Source: Mycolicibacter arupensis (GTDB lineage Bacteria > Actinomycetota > Actinomycetes > Mycobacteriales > Mycobacteriaceae). From it: DNA of 64,000 bases. The DNA lies in NCBI RefSeq assembly GCF_002086515.1, contig NZ_MVHH01000013.1, positions 30,662-94,661 of the forward strand, given 5' to 3'. The translations under genes were made by a program, and so were the position numbers. The notes beneath the pieces are model-generated. The model did not search any database and was not told the origin of the DNA. It worked only from the letters and a program-made list of their open reading frames with translations. This document shows positions 9,314 to 18,074 of the stretch, piece after piece (the stretch's first letter is position 1; every line of letters starts with the position of its first letter).

Positions 9314-9697
9314 TGCGGAAACACTTCCTCGCGAGTCGCGGCTGCGGGCCGGCCGGACGCGGGAGACGCGTGCGGACGGTAACCGAGCCGATGGGTTCGG
9401 GCACGTTGTCGCGCTATGCGGTGACCGGGACGCCAGGCCCCCGCTGCAGACTCAACCGCCGGGCGACAACTGCTCAATTGTGCCAGACGCGGGGCAACCA
9501 GTGAAATCGCGCAAATCGCCGCTGGTCGTCCTGCGAGAGTCGGCCTCTCCGTGATAATTCTCAAAGGACCGAACTGCGCGATCTGAGCGCCCACGCGGTA
9601 ACCTAACCCGCGGGCCGATGGCTGCAGTGTGGCGAGCCCGTAACCCCCCAGTTCGGTGCGATGACGCGACTGACAACCGTTGAGGAGGCCACCCGCC
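9314..9697. promoter_or_regulatory. Divergent intergenic region between rplS and lppW
   Basis: 384 bases without a supported gene. It must hold the rplS promoter and leader (minus) and the lppW promoter (plus). The rplS ribosome site (GAGGAAG on the minus strand) and the lppW site (GAGGAGG, 9682-9688) lie at its ends. I see no convincing -35/-10 pair or riboswitch. Confidence 0.5.
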
Positions 9698-10606
9698 GTG
9701 CGGCCATCGATGCTTCTGCTGACCATCGTGATGGTGATATCCACCGTGGTGTTCGGCTGCGACGAGAAGGTCTATGGCGCCGACTCGGTGCGACCGATGC
9801 CCTACCACGCACCCGAGGTGGCGCCGGTGGCCACCACGATCGAAGCACCCCGGGCGCCGGCGATTCAGCCGGCCGCGGTGGTCGACGGGCTCGCGACGCG
9901 GATGCAGGAAGCGACCGAGGACGCCGCCAAGGTCGGTGCCAATATCTCGGTCGCCGTCCTCGACCGGATCTCGCACCAGCTGGTCACCAACGGCAATACC
10001 CGGCCGATCGCCACCGCCTCGGTGGCCAAGCTGTTCATCGCCGACGATCTGCTCTTGCGCCAGCCGGAGACCGGACTCTCCGCTGACGACAAGGCCGCCC
10101 TGGATTCCATGCTGCGTTCGTCCGACGACGGGGCCGCCGAGACGTTCTGGAACCAGAACGGGCGGAACGCGATCATCACCCGAGTGGCGTCCCGCTACGG
10201 CCTCGCCAACACCTCGCCGCCGTCGAACGGTGCCTGGTGGAACACGATCAGCACGACGCCGGACCTGGCGCGCTACTACGACATGCTGCTCAACGGCGCG
10301 GGCGGTCTGCCGCCGGCCCAGGCCGCCATGATCATGAACAACCTCGCCTTGTCGACCCCGAACGGTCTCGATGGCTACCCGCAACGGTTCGGACTCCCCG
10401 AGGGTCTCTATGACGAGCCGGTGGCGGTCAAACAGGGCTGGATGTGCTGCATCGGCAATAACTGGATGCACTTGTCCACCGGAGTGGTCGGGGCGGATCG
10501 TCGCTACATCGTGGTGATCGAGTCCCTACAGCCCAGTGACGACGCCACCGCGCGCGACACGATCACCGAGGCCGTCAAGACCATCTTCCCCGGCGGGCGA
10601 ATCTAG
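9698..10606 (+). CDS. lppW: LppW-like lipoprotein with a beta-lactamase/transpeptidase-like fold
   Basis: About 302 aa. The N terminus has a hydrophobic stretch followed by a lipobox ending VFGC (Cys21), so the mature protein should be membrane-anchored outside the cell. The body carries ASVAK with an SxxK tetrad (S108-K111), a SDDG (SDN-like) stretch and VKQGW in the place of KTG, so it appears related to class A beta-lactamases and penicillin-binding enzymes. Whether it hydrolyses or merely binds peptides or lactams is unknown; Gln replaces the hydroxyl residue in the third motif. GTG at 9698 has GAGGAGG 9 bases upstream. Ortholog of Rv2905 by position. Confidence 0.88.
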   Translation: MRPSMLLLTIVMVISTVVFGCDEKVYGADSVRPMPYHAPEVAPVATTIEAPRAPAIQPAAVVDGLATRMQEATEDAAKVGANISVAVLDRISHQLVTNGNTRPIATASVAKLFIADDLLLRQPETGLSADDKAALDSMLRSSDDGAAETFWNQNGRNAIITRVASRYGLANTSPPSNGAWWNTISTTPDLARYYDMLLNGAGGLPPAQAAMIMNNLALSTPNGLDGYPQRFGLPEGLYDEPVAVKQGWMCCIGNNWMHLSTGVVGADRRYIVVIESLQPSDDATARDTITEAVKTIFPGGRI

Positions 10607-10688
10607 TCCGCTCGTCGGTCGGCACACCGGACGTTGCCCAACGACGCCGAGTGTGCGCTTGTGTAGGCCAGCCGTCGGCCTTCCAGCG

Positions 10689-11378
10689 CTACTCCCCCAA
10701 CAGATCCGGACGGCGTTCGCGGGTGCGCTCAACAGCGGCCCCGTGACGCCAGGCGTTGATGCGGGCGTGATCACCGGAGAGCAGCACCTCAGGCACGTCC
10801 AGACCGCGCCAGCTCGGGGGTCGGGTGTAGCTCGGCCCCTCCAGCAGCCCGTCACGGTCCGGGGAATGCGAATCGTCCCGCTGCGATGCCGGGTTGCCGA
10901 GCACGCCTGGCATGAGCCGCAGCACCGCCTCCAGCATCACCAACACGGCGGGCTCACCTCCGGCCAGCACATAGTCACCGATCGACACCTCTTCGACCCG
11001 CATGCGCCGGGCGGCGTCGTCGGCGACTCGCTGATCGATGCCCTCGTAGCGCCCGCAGGCGAACACCAGGTGTTCTTCTGAGCTCCAGCGCTGCGCGGTG
11101 GCCTGGTCGAACAGTGTGCCCGCCGGAGTGGGGACGACGAGAACAGTCTGCTCCGAACAGATTTCGTCCAGCGCTTCACCCCAGACCGGAGCCTTCATCA
11201 CCATTCCGGGGCCGCCGCCGTAAGGCGAGTCGTCCACCGAGCGGTGCACATCGTGAGTCCAGCGCCGTAGGTCGTGGACCTGCAACTCGACCATCCCGGA
11301 GTCGATCGCCTTGCCGGGCAGCGATTGACGGATCGGGGCCAGATAGTCGGGGAAGATCGTGACGACATCGATTCTCAT
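10689..11378 (-). CDS. trmD: tRNA (guanine-N1)-methyltransferase
   Basis: 229-aa SPOUT methyltransferase that makes m1G37 in tRNAs reading CNN codons and prevents +1 frameshifts. The N terminus [13 protein letters not shown], the conserved [11 protein letters not shown], the S-adenosylmethionine-binding knot ([23 protein letters not shown]) and the C-terminal tRNA-binding part (LEGPSYTRP) are all present. It follows rimM on the same strand by 8 bases, the standard rpsP-rimM-trmD order. The convergent gap to lppW (82 bases) contains GCACAC and GTGTGC arms around a small inner hairpin, a weak terminator candidate. Confidence 0.97.
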   Translation of the reverse strand: MRIDVVTIFPDYLAPIRQSLPGKAIDSGMVELQVHDLRRWTHDVHRSVDDSPYGGGPGMVMKAPVWGEALDEICSEQTVLVVPTPAGTLFDQATAQRWSSEEHLVFACGRYEGIDQRVADDAARRMRVEEVSIGDYVLAGGEPAVLVMLEAVLRLMPGVLGNPASQRDDSHSPDRDGLLEGPSYTRPPSWRGLDVPEVLLSGDHARINAWRHGAAVERTRERRPDLLGE

Positions 11379-11386
11379 GCCGCGCT

Positions 11387-11908
11387 TTACCCGTCCAGCT
11401 CCAGCAGCCCGTCGGGCGGTTCGATCACCACGGCGTTGTCGGCGAGCGACACCGACGGCACGAAGGCGGCGATGAACGGCACCAACAGTTCCCGGCCATC
11501 GGTCCGCTTGATCGCGAGCAGCTCCCCGGCGGCGGTGTGCAGCACCTCGGTCACGGTGCCGATGTCCTCCCCCGCCACCGTGCGCACCTGTAGACCCTCG
11601 AGTTGGTGGTCGTAGTAGGTGTCCGGTTCGGTGATCGGCGGAAGGTCGGCGGAGTCGACGACGAAAATGCTGCCGCGCAACGCGTCAGCACCGTCGCGGT
11701 CGCCGACCCCGGCCAACCGCACCAACAGGCGCGCACCATGCGGGCGCGCCGCCTCGACGACGTAGTCGCGTTGCGGCGAACCGGATTTACGGGCGTGCAG
11801 TGTGGCACCCGGCGCGAACCGGAGTTCGGGATCGTCGGTACGGACATCGACGACGAGTTCGCCGCGGATGCCGTGCGCTTTGACTACACGCCCGACCGTC
11901 AGCTCCAT
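11387..11908 (-). CDS. rimM: Ribosome maturation factor RimM
   Basis: 173 aa. RimM binds ribosomal protein S19 and assists maturation of the 30S head. The N-terminal RimM barrel ([22 protein letters not shown]) is followed by a C-terminal PRC barrel (about 95-170; [24 protein letters not shown]). It lies between khpA (11 bases upstream) and trmD (8 bases downstream), in the conserved rpsP-khpA-rimM-trmD cluster. Confidence 0.96.
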   Translation of the reverse strand: MELTVGRVVKAHGIRGELVVDVRTDDPELRFAPGATLHARKSGSPQRDYVVEAARPHGARLLVRLAGVGDRDGADALRGSIFVVDSADLPPITEPDTYYDHQLEGLQVRTVAGEDIGTVTEVLHTAAGELLAIKRTDGRELLVPFIAAFVPSVSLADNAVVIEPPDGLLELDG

Positions 11909-11919
11909 GAGCCGGCCGG

Positions 11920-12162
11920 CTACCGGTCGGTGTCCACCACGTCCACGCGGATGCCGCGTCCACCGATACCGGCGACGAGGGTGCGCAACGCAGTGGCGGT
12001 GCGACCGCCGCGACCGATTACCTTGCCCAGGTCGTCGGGGTGCACGTGCACCTCGACCGTGCGGCCGCGGCGATTGGTCACCATGTCCACCCGTACGTCA
12101 TCCGGGTTGTCGACAATGCCGCGCACCAAGTGCTCGACAGCGTCTGCCACCACGGCACTCAT
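11920..12162 (-). CDS. khpA: KH-domain RNA-binding protein KhpA
   Basis: 80-aa single KH domain with the RNA-binding GxxG loop in [10 protein letters not shown]. It is the Rv2908c ortholog (YlqC/KhpA family). In other Gram-positive bacteria KhpA pairs with KhpB and affects cell elongation and division through RNA binding. Its place between rpsP and rimM is standard. Nothing unusual is seen. Confidence 0.94.
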   Translation of the reverse strand: MSAVVADAVEHLVRGIVDNPDDVRVDMVTNRRGRTVEVHVHPDDLGKVIGRGGRTATALRTLVAGIGGRGIRVDVVDTDR

Positions 12163-12170
12163 GGCCGCGG

Positions 12171-12665
12171 TCAGCTCTCGGTGGCCGGCTCGGCGGCCTC
12201 AGCAGCGGGTGCCTCGGCGGGAGCCTCAGCCTTCTCGTCAGCCTTCTCGTCAGCCTTGTCGGCCGCCTTCTTGGCCGGCGCCTTCTTCTTCTTCGCCGTG
12301 GTGGCCTCGGTGGTCGGACCACCCTCGGCCTCGGCCAGCGCGGCGTTGAACAGCTCCAGCTTGCTCGGCTTGGCCGGCTTGACCTTCAGGCGGCCTTCAG
12401 CGCCGGGCAGGCCCTTGAACTTCTGCCAGTCACCGGTGATCTTCAGCAGCTTGAGCACCGGCTCGGTGGGCTGGGCACCGACCGACAGCCAGTACTGGGC
12501 CCGCTCCGAGTCGATCTCGATCAGGCTGGGCTCTTCCTTGGGGTGGTAGCGGCCGATCACCTCGATGGAACGGCCGTCCCGGCGGCTGCGGGCGTCGGCG
12601 ATCGCAATGCGGTACTGCGGATTGCGGATCTTGCCGAGGCGGGTGAGCTTGATCTTGACAGCCAT
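12171..12665 (-). CDS. rpsP: 30S ribosomal protein S16 with long low-complexity tail
   Basis: 164 aa. Residues about 1-115 are bS16 ([45 protein letters not shown]). The remaining 50 or so residues form an Ala/Lys/Glu-rich tail ([20 protein letters not shown], then [11 protein letters not shown]) typical of mycobacterial S16 and absent from the short E. coli protein. The tail is probably disordered. First gene of the rpsP-khpA-rimM-trmD operon; the upstream region 12666-12832 carries its leader. Confidence 0.97.
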   Translation of the reverse strand: MAVKIKLTRLGKIRNPQYRIAIADARSRRDGRSIEVIGRYHPKEEPSLIEIDSERAQYWLSVGAQPTEPVLKLLKITGDWQKFKGLPGAEGRLKVKPAKPSKLELFNAALAEAEGGPTTEATTAKKKKAPAKKAADKADEKADEKAEAPAEAPAAEAAEPATES

Positions 12666-12832
12666 GAATCACTCCTGGGGTAGCACGCTGCAATTCGGCG
12701 ACCGGGGCGGATTTGCCCCCGTCCGGTTTTGCCTCGCGTGTTGCGCCACGACCGCGCAGCCTCCAAAGGGACCAGTCGCGCGGCGGACAGCCGCCCATTG
12801 TGCCAGAACCGGGCGGGTCAACAGAAATCGGC

Positions 12833-13252
12833 TCAGGGCAGCTTCTCGAAGCACTTGATCTCGCAGCGCCGGCTCATCCGCCAGCCCTGCGCGGTGCGGA
12901 CGAACTCGTCGTCGTACCACAGGCCCAGCAGCATGGTCGCCGGCGTCTCACCGCCGAACACCATCGGGTTGAAGCAGAAAGTGCGCGCAGTGGCGGTGTC
13001 ACCGTCCACCCGGATCGACGGCAGCCCCAACATGTGGGCGTATCCCGGGAAATTGGGCAGTACCTCGGCCAACCAGGCCTTGACCTCAGGGAAGCGGCCA
13101 TCGATGCCTCCCATCGCGCGGTAGTCGATGTAGGCGTCGGCGGTGAAGACGGCATCCAGACCGTCGAAGTCGCCGGTGTCGATCGCGGTCGAGTAGTCGA
13201 CCAGCAACTGCTGGATCTCCCAACGGTCCGAAATTTCTTGTTGGCTCAGCAT
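12833..13252 (-). CDS. SnoaL-like/nuclear transport factor 2-fold protein (Rv2910c-like)
   Basis: 139 aa with the SnoaL-like pattern: an N-terminal helix EISDRWEIQQLLVDYSTAID, then GDFDGLDAVFTADAYIDYRAMGG, and strands GDTATARTFCFNPMV and GWRMSRRCEIKCFEKLP. The fold hosts isomerases, hydratases and non-enzymatic binders, so the substrate cannot be named. The start is ATG at 13252. It is divergent from the carboxypeptidase gene with only 37 bases between the starts. Confidence 0.82.
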   Translation of the reverse strand: MLSQQEISDRWEIQQLLVDYSTAIDTGDFDGLDAVFTADAYIDYRAMGGIDGRFPEVKAWLAEVLPNFPGYAHMLGLPSIRVDGDTATARTFCFNPMVFGGETPATMLLGLWYDDEFVRTAQGWRMSRRCEIKCFEKLP

Positions 13253-13289
13253 TCCTCGATTCAACACCACGCCGGTAAGGTAAGCCGTC

Positions 13290-14159
13290 ATGCGGAAAAT
13301 CTTGGCCGCGATCGCGGCTGTGGCGACGGTATTCGCCGCTCCGGCCCTGACCGCCCATGCCGATGCCGCACAGCCCGTCGGCTCGGCTCCAATCCCGGTG
13401 GGCCCTGCACCGAACTGGCTCATCGCCGACCTCGACTCCGGTCAGATCCTCGCCGAGCAGAACGGCTACGCCGTCACACCGCCGGCCAGCACGATCAAGG
13501 TGTTGCTGGCATTGGTGGCACTCGAGGAACTCGACCTCGATGCCACCGTGGTCGCCACCCCGGCCGACACAGCGGTGGAGTGCAACTGCGTGGGGATCAA
13601 GCCCGGGCAGACCTACACAACGCGCCAGCTGCTCGAAGGCCTGTTGCTGGTGTCGGGAAACGACGCGGCCAATGCGCTTGCCGACATGCTCGGCGGACCT
13701 GCAGTAGCGGTGGCGAAGATGACCACTAAGGCCGCTGACCTCGGCGCAACAGCCACCCACGCCAGCACACCGTCCGGGCTGGACGGGCCGAACGGCCCCG
13801 GCGCCAGCACGCCACACGATCTGGCCGTGATCTTCCGGGCGGCCATGGCCAATCCGGTCTTCGCCGAGATCACCGCACAACCGTCGGCGAGCTTCCCGAC
13901 CGATTCCGGCGGGCGTCCGATCGCGAACATGAACGAGTTGCTGGTCCGCTACCCGGGTGCGTTCGGCGGCAAGACCGGCTTCACCGACGCCGCCCGCAAG
14001 ACCTATGTCGGCGGAGCTGCGCGCAACGGTAGGCGACTGGTGGTGGCGATGATGTACGGGCTCATCCGCGAGGGCGGGCCGAACTACTGGGATCAGGCAA
14101 GCGCCCTACTGGACTGGGGCTTCGCCCAGTCGCCGATGTCGGACGTCGGCCGCCTGTAG
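13290..14159 (+). CDS. dacB2: D-alanyl-D-alanine carboxypeptidase (DacB2-like)
   Basis: 289-aa low-molecular-weight penicillin-binding protein that trims the terminal D-Ala from peptidoglycan stem peptides in the periplasm. A signal peptide (about 1-24, ending AHA) is followed by the three active-site motifs: STIK with nucleophile S67 and K70, SGN at 122-124 and KTG at 228-230. No C-terminal membrane anchor is evident. Ortholog of Rv2911 by position. It is divergent from the SnoaL-like gene, and a palindrome lies after its stop. Confidence 0.94.
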   Translation: MRKILAAIAAVATVFAAPALTAHADAAQPVGSAPIPVGPAPNWLIADLDSGQILAEQNGYAVTPPASTIKVLLALVALEELDLDATVVATPADTAVECNCVGIKPGQTYTTRQLLEGLLLVSGNDAANALADMLGGPAVAVAKMTTKAADLGATATHASTPSGLDGPNGPGASTPHDLAVIFRAAMANPVFAEITAQPSASFPTDSGGRPIANMNELLVRYPGAFGGKTGFTDAARKTYVGGAARNGRRLVVAMMYGLIREGGPNYWDQASALLDWGFAQSPMSDVGRL

Positions 14160-14168
14160 GCCGAGCAT

Positions 14169-14230
14169 CACCGAACGTGTACTCAGCACGAAAAATCGCC
14201 GGAAGTACCGCGCTGTGTGCACGTTCGGCG
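14169..14230. terminator. Imperfect palindrome between convergent genes, likely bidirectional terminator
   Basis: Arms at 14169-14190 (CACCGAACGTGTACTCAGC...) and 14209-14230 (...GTGCACGTTCGGCG) pair over 22 positions with 4 mismatches. It sits between the stops of two converging genes. The arms resemble the palindromes at 35233 and 57436, so it is also a member of a dispersed family. Confidence 0.6.
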
Positions 14231-14240
14231 CTGGTTCCCC

Positions 14241-15320
14241 TTAGTACACCCGCCCGCGCAGCATCACCAGGTCGGGACGCCCAAGCACCGCTGCACCGCT
14301 TCGCGGGTCGTCGGCGAAACACACCAGGTCGGCCGGGGCGCCGTGCTCCAGCGCGGGTGCACCCAACCACCGTCGGGCATCCCAGCAGGCGGCACCCAGC
14401 GCTTCGGTAGCACTCAAGCCCACCCCGGTCAGGGCCGCGACCTCGTCGGCGATCCGGCCGTGTGCCACCATTCCGCCCGCGTCGGTGCCGGCATAGATCG
14501 GCACTCCGGCCTCCCGAGCAGCACCGATCCGTGCTCGGCAGCCGGCGTGCAGTGCCCGCATGTGGGCGGCATAGGTCGGGTACTTGGCGGCCGAGTCGGC
14601 GATGCCGGGGAAATTGTCGATATTGATCAGGGTCGGCACCAGCGCGGTTCCGCGCTCCACCATCAACGCGACGATGTCGTCGGTGATGCCGGTGCCGTGC
14701 TCGATGCAGTCGATACCGGCGTTGATCAGTCCGGGCAGGGCTTCCTCACCGAACACGTGCGCAGTCACCCTGGCCCCATGGGCATGCGCGGCATCGATGG
14801 CCGCTTTCAGGACGTCATCGGACCACAACGGCGCCAGGTCGCCGACGCTGCGATCGATCCAGTCCCCCACCAGCTTGACCCAGCCGTCGCCGCGAACCGC
14901 CTGTTGCGCAACGACTTCGGGAAGCGACGCCTCGTCATCGACATTGACCGGCAACCCGGGGATGTAGCGCTTGGTCCGAGCCAGATGCTGCCCGGCGCGG
15001 ACGATACGGGGCAGCTCGACGCAGTCGTCGAACTCTCGGGTGTCCACGGGCGACCCCGCGTCGCGGATCAGCAGCACCCCGGCACGGCGTTCGGTCTCGG
15101 CCTGGCGCATCGCCTCGTCGATGGACACCGGACCGCCCGGCCCGATCCCGACGTGACAATGCGCGTCCACCAGGCCCGGCAGTATCCAACCGCCGGAAAA
15201 CACGGTCTCGGCGCCGTCGACGGGCTCGACACTGAGGGTGCCGTCGACGATCCAGTACTGCACCGGTTCTTCGTCGGGCAGCGTGCGGCCTTGTAGATGA
15301 AGAGGGCCGTGCAGCGCCAA
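14241..15320 (-). CDS. Metal-dependent amidohydrolase (Rv2915c-like)
   Basis: 359-aa amidohydrolase-superfamily protein. The first metal-site motif is VDAHCHVG (HxH), followed by a lysine region WVKLVGDW, His motifs in ARVTAHVFGEE and CIEHGTG, and the catalytic Asp in YAGTDAGG. The N- and C-terminal beta segments (VEPVDGAETVFSGG; LGRPDLVMLRGRVY) form the usual small barrel. Relatives are imidazolonepropionase- and prolidase-like, but the substrate is unknown. The stop of ffh is separated by only a few bases from its start, suggesting cotranscription after ffh. Confidence 0.88.
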   Translation of the reverse strand: MALHGPLHLQGRTLPDEEPVQYWIVDGTLSVEPVDGAETVFSGGWILPGLVDAHCHVGIGPGGPVSIDEAMRQAETERRAGVLLIRDAGSPVDTREFDDCVELPRIVRAGQHLARTKRYIPGLPVNVDDEASLPEVVAQQAVRGDGWVKLVGDWIDRSVGDLAPLWSDDVLKAAIDAAHAHGARVTAHVFGEEALPGLINAGIDCIEHGTGITDDIVALMVERGTALVPTLINIDNFPGIADSAAKYPTYAAHMRALHAGCRARIGAAREAGVPIYAGTDAGGMVAHGRIADEVAALTGVGLSATEALGAACWDARRWLGAPALEHGAPADLVCFADDPRSGAAVLGRPDLVMLRGRVY

Positions 15321-15322
15321 AA

Positions 15323-16873
15323 CTACTTCTGCCCCGGGAAATTCAGCTTGGACAGGTCGAAGTCGGCCAGCCCCGGCGGCAGTTCGTCGAGACCCTCGGG
15401 CATCTGCGACAGATCGGGGAATCCAGCCGGCATCCCGGGACCGAACAGTCCCCGCACCTTGGGCGGCGTCGGTCCGCGATTCTTGCCCTTCTTACCCGCT
15501 TTGCCCTTCGCCTTACGGGTGGCACTCTTGCGGCCCAGTCCCGGCAGACCCAGGCCGCCCATCATCGACGACATCATCTTGCGGGCTTCGAAGAACCGAT
15601 CGACGAGCTGATTGACCTCCGAAACGCTGACGCCCGAACCGTTGGCGATGCGCAGCCGCCGGGAGGCGTTGATGATCTTCGGGTCGGCGCGCTCCGCCGG
15701 GGTCATACCGCGAATGATGGCCTGGAGGCGATCCAGCTGACTGTCGTCGACGGCGGCCAGCGCGTCCTTCATCTGACCGGCACCGGGCAACATCCCCAAC
15801 AGGTTGCCGATCGGGCCCATCTTGCGGATCGCCAGCATCTGCTCGAGGAAGTCCTCCAAGGTGAGCTCGCCGGAGCCGATCTTGGCCGCCGCTTCCTCGG
15901 CTTTGCGGGCGTCGAAGACCTGCTCAGCCTGCTCGATAAGGCTGAGCACGTCGCCCATACCCAGGATGCGGCTGGCCATCCGGTCGGGGTGAAAGACATC
16001 GAAGTCTTCCAACTTCTCACCGGTGGACGCGAACAGGATCGGTGCGCCAGTGACCTCCCGCACCGACAGTGCCGCGCCGCCGCGGGCGTCACCGTCAAGC
16101 TTGGTCAGCACCACCCCGGTGAAGCCGACACCCTCGCGGAACGCATCGGCGGTGGTGACCGCGTCCTGCCCGATCATGGCGTCCAGGACGAACAGCACCT
16201 CATCGGGCTGGACTGCGTCGCGGATGGCGGCGGCCTGGGCCATCATCTCCTCGTCGATGCCCAGCCGCCCGGCGGTGTCAACGACGACGACGTCGAAGTG
16301 CTTGGCCTTGGCCTCGGCCAGACCGGCTGCGGCCACGGCGACCGGGTCGCCGGGGACGTCGGTATCGCCGGCGACGGAGGTGCCCGGATGTGGCGCGAAG
16401 ACAGCCACCCCGGCGCGCTCACCGACGACCTGGAGCTGATTGACCGCGCCCGGACGCTGCAGGTCACAGGCCACCAGGAGCGGGGTGTGCCCCTGACCTC
16501 GCAACCAGGTGGCCAGTTTTCCGGCCAGCGTGGTCTTTCCCGCGCCCTGCAGACCGGCGAGCATGATGACCGTCGGCGGGGTCTTGGCGAACACCAGCTG
16601 ACGGGTCTGCCCACCAAGAATGCCGACGAGTTCCTCGTTGACGATCTTGACAACCTGCTGCGCCGGGTTGAGCGCCCCGGAGACCTCCGCACCCTTGGCG
16701 CGATCCTTGATCCGCCCGATGAACGCGCGCACCACCGGTAGCGACACATCGGCTTCCAGCAGCGCCAGCCGGATCTCCCGGGCGGTGGCGTCGATGTCGG
16801 CGTCGGAGAGACGACCCTTACTGCGCAGCCCCTGCAGGGCTCCGGTCAACCGGTCGGAGAGGGATTCAAACAC
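15323..16873 (-). CDS. ffh: Signal recognition particle protein Ffh
   Basis: 516-aa SRP54 GTPase that binds signal sequences on the ribosome with 4.5S RNA and docks on FtsY (also in this window). N domain about 1-90; G domain with GLQGAGKTTLAGKLA, DTAGRLGIDEEMM, LTKLDGDARGGAALS and GEKLEDFDVFHPDRMASRILGMGD. The C-terminal M domain has the Met-rich signal-binding groove (FLEQMLAIRKMGPIGNLLGM) and the RNA-binding helix-turn-helix. A Lys/Gly-rich linker (KAKGKAGKKGKN) precedes the tail. It reads away from the accessory PE/PPE block. Confidence 0.97.
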   Translation of the reverse strand: MFESLSDRLTGALQGLRSKGRLSDADIDATAREIRLALLEADVSLPVVRAFIGRIKDRAKGAEVSGALNPAQQVVKIVNEELVGILGGQTRQLVFAKTPPTVIMLAGLQGAGKTTLAGKLATWLRGQGHTPLLVACDLQRPGAVNQLQVVGERAGVAVFAPHPGTSVAGDTDVPGDPVAVAAAGLAEAKAKHFDVVVVDTAGRLGIDEEMMAQAAAIRDAVQPDEVLFVLDAMIGQDAVTTADAFREGVGFTGVVLTKLDGDARGGAALSVREVTGAPILFASTGEKLEDFDVFHPDRMASRILGMGDVLSLIEQAEQVFDARKAEEAAAKIGSGELTLEDFLEQMLAIRKMGPIGNLLGMLPGAGQMKDALAAVDDSQLDRLQAIIRGMTPAERADPKIINASRRLRIANGSGVSVSEVNQLVDRFFEARKMMSSMMGGLGLPGLGRKSATRKAKGKAGKKGKNRGPTPPKVRGLFGPGMPAGFPDLSQMPEGLDELPPGLADFDLSKLNFPGQK

Positions 16874-16992
16874 GTCGCCAGCCTATATGCGGCCACCTGC
16901 GCCACGGGAAGGCCGACGCGCCACGGCACCGCGGCGGGCTCGCAGCGCCCCTCCCACGGCCGCCAATTGTAACGGCGACGTTAGATCCATTG

Positions 16993-17065
16993 CACAGTTA
17001 ATACAGCAATTCCCGTCCGTTAATCGGCTGTTTCATAGACGTCACAGTTAATGCATGTCCGTTAA
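16993..17065. promoter_or_regulatory. Duplicated GTTAA-box motif upstream of the PE gene
   Basis: The 322-base gap between ffh and the PE gene (16874-17195) has no gene. Its AT-rich centre contains CACAGTTAAT at 16993-17002 and 17043-17052, and GTCCGTTAA at 17015-17023 and 17057-17065. The core GTTAA therefore occurs four times on the plus strand. A perfect GTAATTGTTAC palindrome follows at 17087-17097. These look like repeated protein-binding sites for the PE/PPE or ffh promoter. The regulator is unknown. Confidence 0.5.
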
Positions 17066-17195
17066 GGATTCACACCCAACCGCTAAGTAATTGTTACCGA
17101 TCCCGATGGTGGCTCATATCTCTGCCAAGCTTTGCCCATCGAAGCCAGCACGCCGGGTAACCACAGACGGGACCGGCAACTTGCGAGGAGGACGC

Positions 17196-18038
17196 ATGTC
17201 ATTTGTTAAAGCTCTCCCCGAAGCCATGACGCACGCAGCAGGGCAATTGGCAGGTATCGGTGAAGCGCTGGCTACTGAGAATGGTGCCGCAGCGATCCCG
17301 ACCACTGTTATCGCCCCAGCCGGATTGGACCCGGTGTCGGCACTGCAGGCCGGGGTCTTCACGACTTACGGGACGCTTTACCAGTCGATCAGCGAGCAGG
17401 CCGCAGCCGTGCACCAGCAGCTGGTCCAGGTGCTCGGGCTTAACGCCGGCGCTTACAACACTGCCGAGGCCACCAACCAGGCCACCGCGCAGGCCGACTC
17501 GGTCATGGACTGGATCTTGCACACCTTGATCGGTGTTCCGACCGATGGCAGCAGCTCCATCCTGTCGAGCAACCTGGCCAACATCGAGAACATCGGTGCC
17601 GGCAACTGGGCCTCGGCAGGTTCGGCAATCCTGGGTCTGGCCGGTGGTGGTCTGCTCGACTTCCCGGAGGAGATCGCCGCCGAAGGCGCCGCGGGCCTCA
17701 TCGGCTACGAAGCACCCGTGTATACGCCGATGGGCGCAATGCCCGTGGCGGCCGGCATGGCACAGGCCACCACAGTCGGCTCCCTGTCTGCGCCGCCCGC
17801 CTGGGCCGCCGAGACGGCAGCGGCTTCGGCAGCCTCCACCGCTGCCGGGCCCGGCCGTTTGGCTGCGGCAGCAGCGGCGAGCAGCGTGGTTGCCCCGCAC
17901 GGCATGTCTGGCATGCCCGCCATGGGGGCCGTGCCGGCAGCCATGGCCGCCGCCGGAGCCGGCCACGCGGCCGGGAGGTTCGGCGCCCCGCGCTACGGCG
18001 TCAAGCACACCGTCATGCCCAAGCCCAAGGCCGTTTAG
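17196..18038 (+). CDS. PE family protein with extended C-terminal domain
   Basis: 280 aa. Residues 1-100 are a PE domain: SFVKALPEAM start, two predicted helices and the export signal YNTAE (YxxxE) in the second helix region, consistent with type VII (ESX) secretion with a PPE partner. The rest is not PGRS. It is Ala/Gly-rich and contains TVGSLSAPPAWA, like the GxxSVPxxW motif of PPE-SVP proteins, and ends in RYGVKHTVMPKPKAV, close to the tail of the next gene. ATG at 17196 has CGAGGAGG 5-8 bases upstream. The downstream PPE gene starts 36 bases after its stop. Confidence 0.9.
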   Translation: MSFVKALPEAMTHAAGQLAGIGEALATENGAAAIPTTVIAPAGLDPVSALQAGVFTTYGTLYQSISEQAAAVHQQLVQVLGLNAGAYNTAEATNQATAQADSVMDWILHTLIGVPTDGSSSILSSNLANIENIGAGNWASAGSAILGLAGGGLLDFPEEIAAEGAAGLIGYEAPVYTPMGAMPVAAGMAQATTVGSLSAPPAWAAETAAASAASTAAGPGRLAAAAAASSVVAPHGMSGMPAMGAVPAAMAAAGAGHAAGRFGAPRYGVKHTVMPKPKAV

Positions 18039-18074
18039 CAAACCTGCCCCACCGACGAGAATGGGATTACGTAT

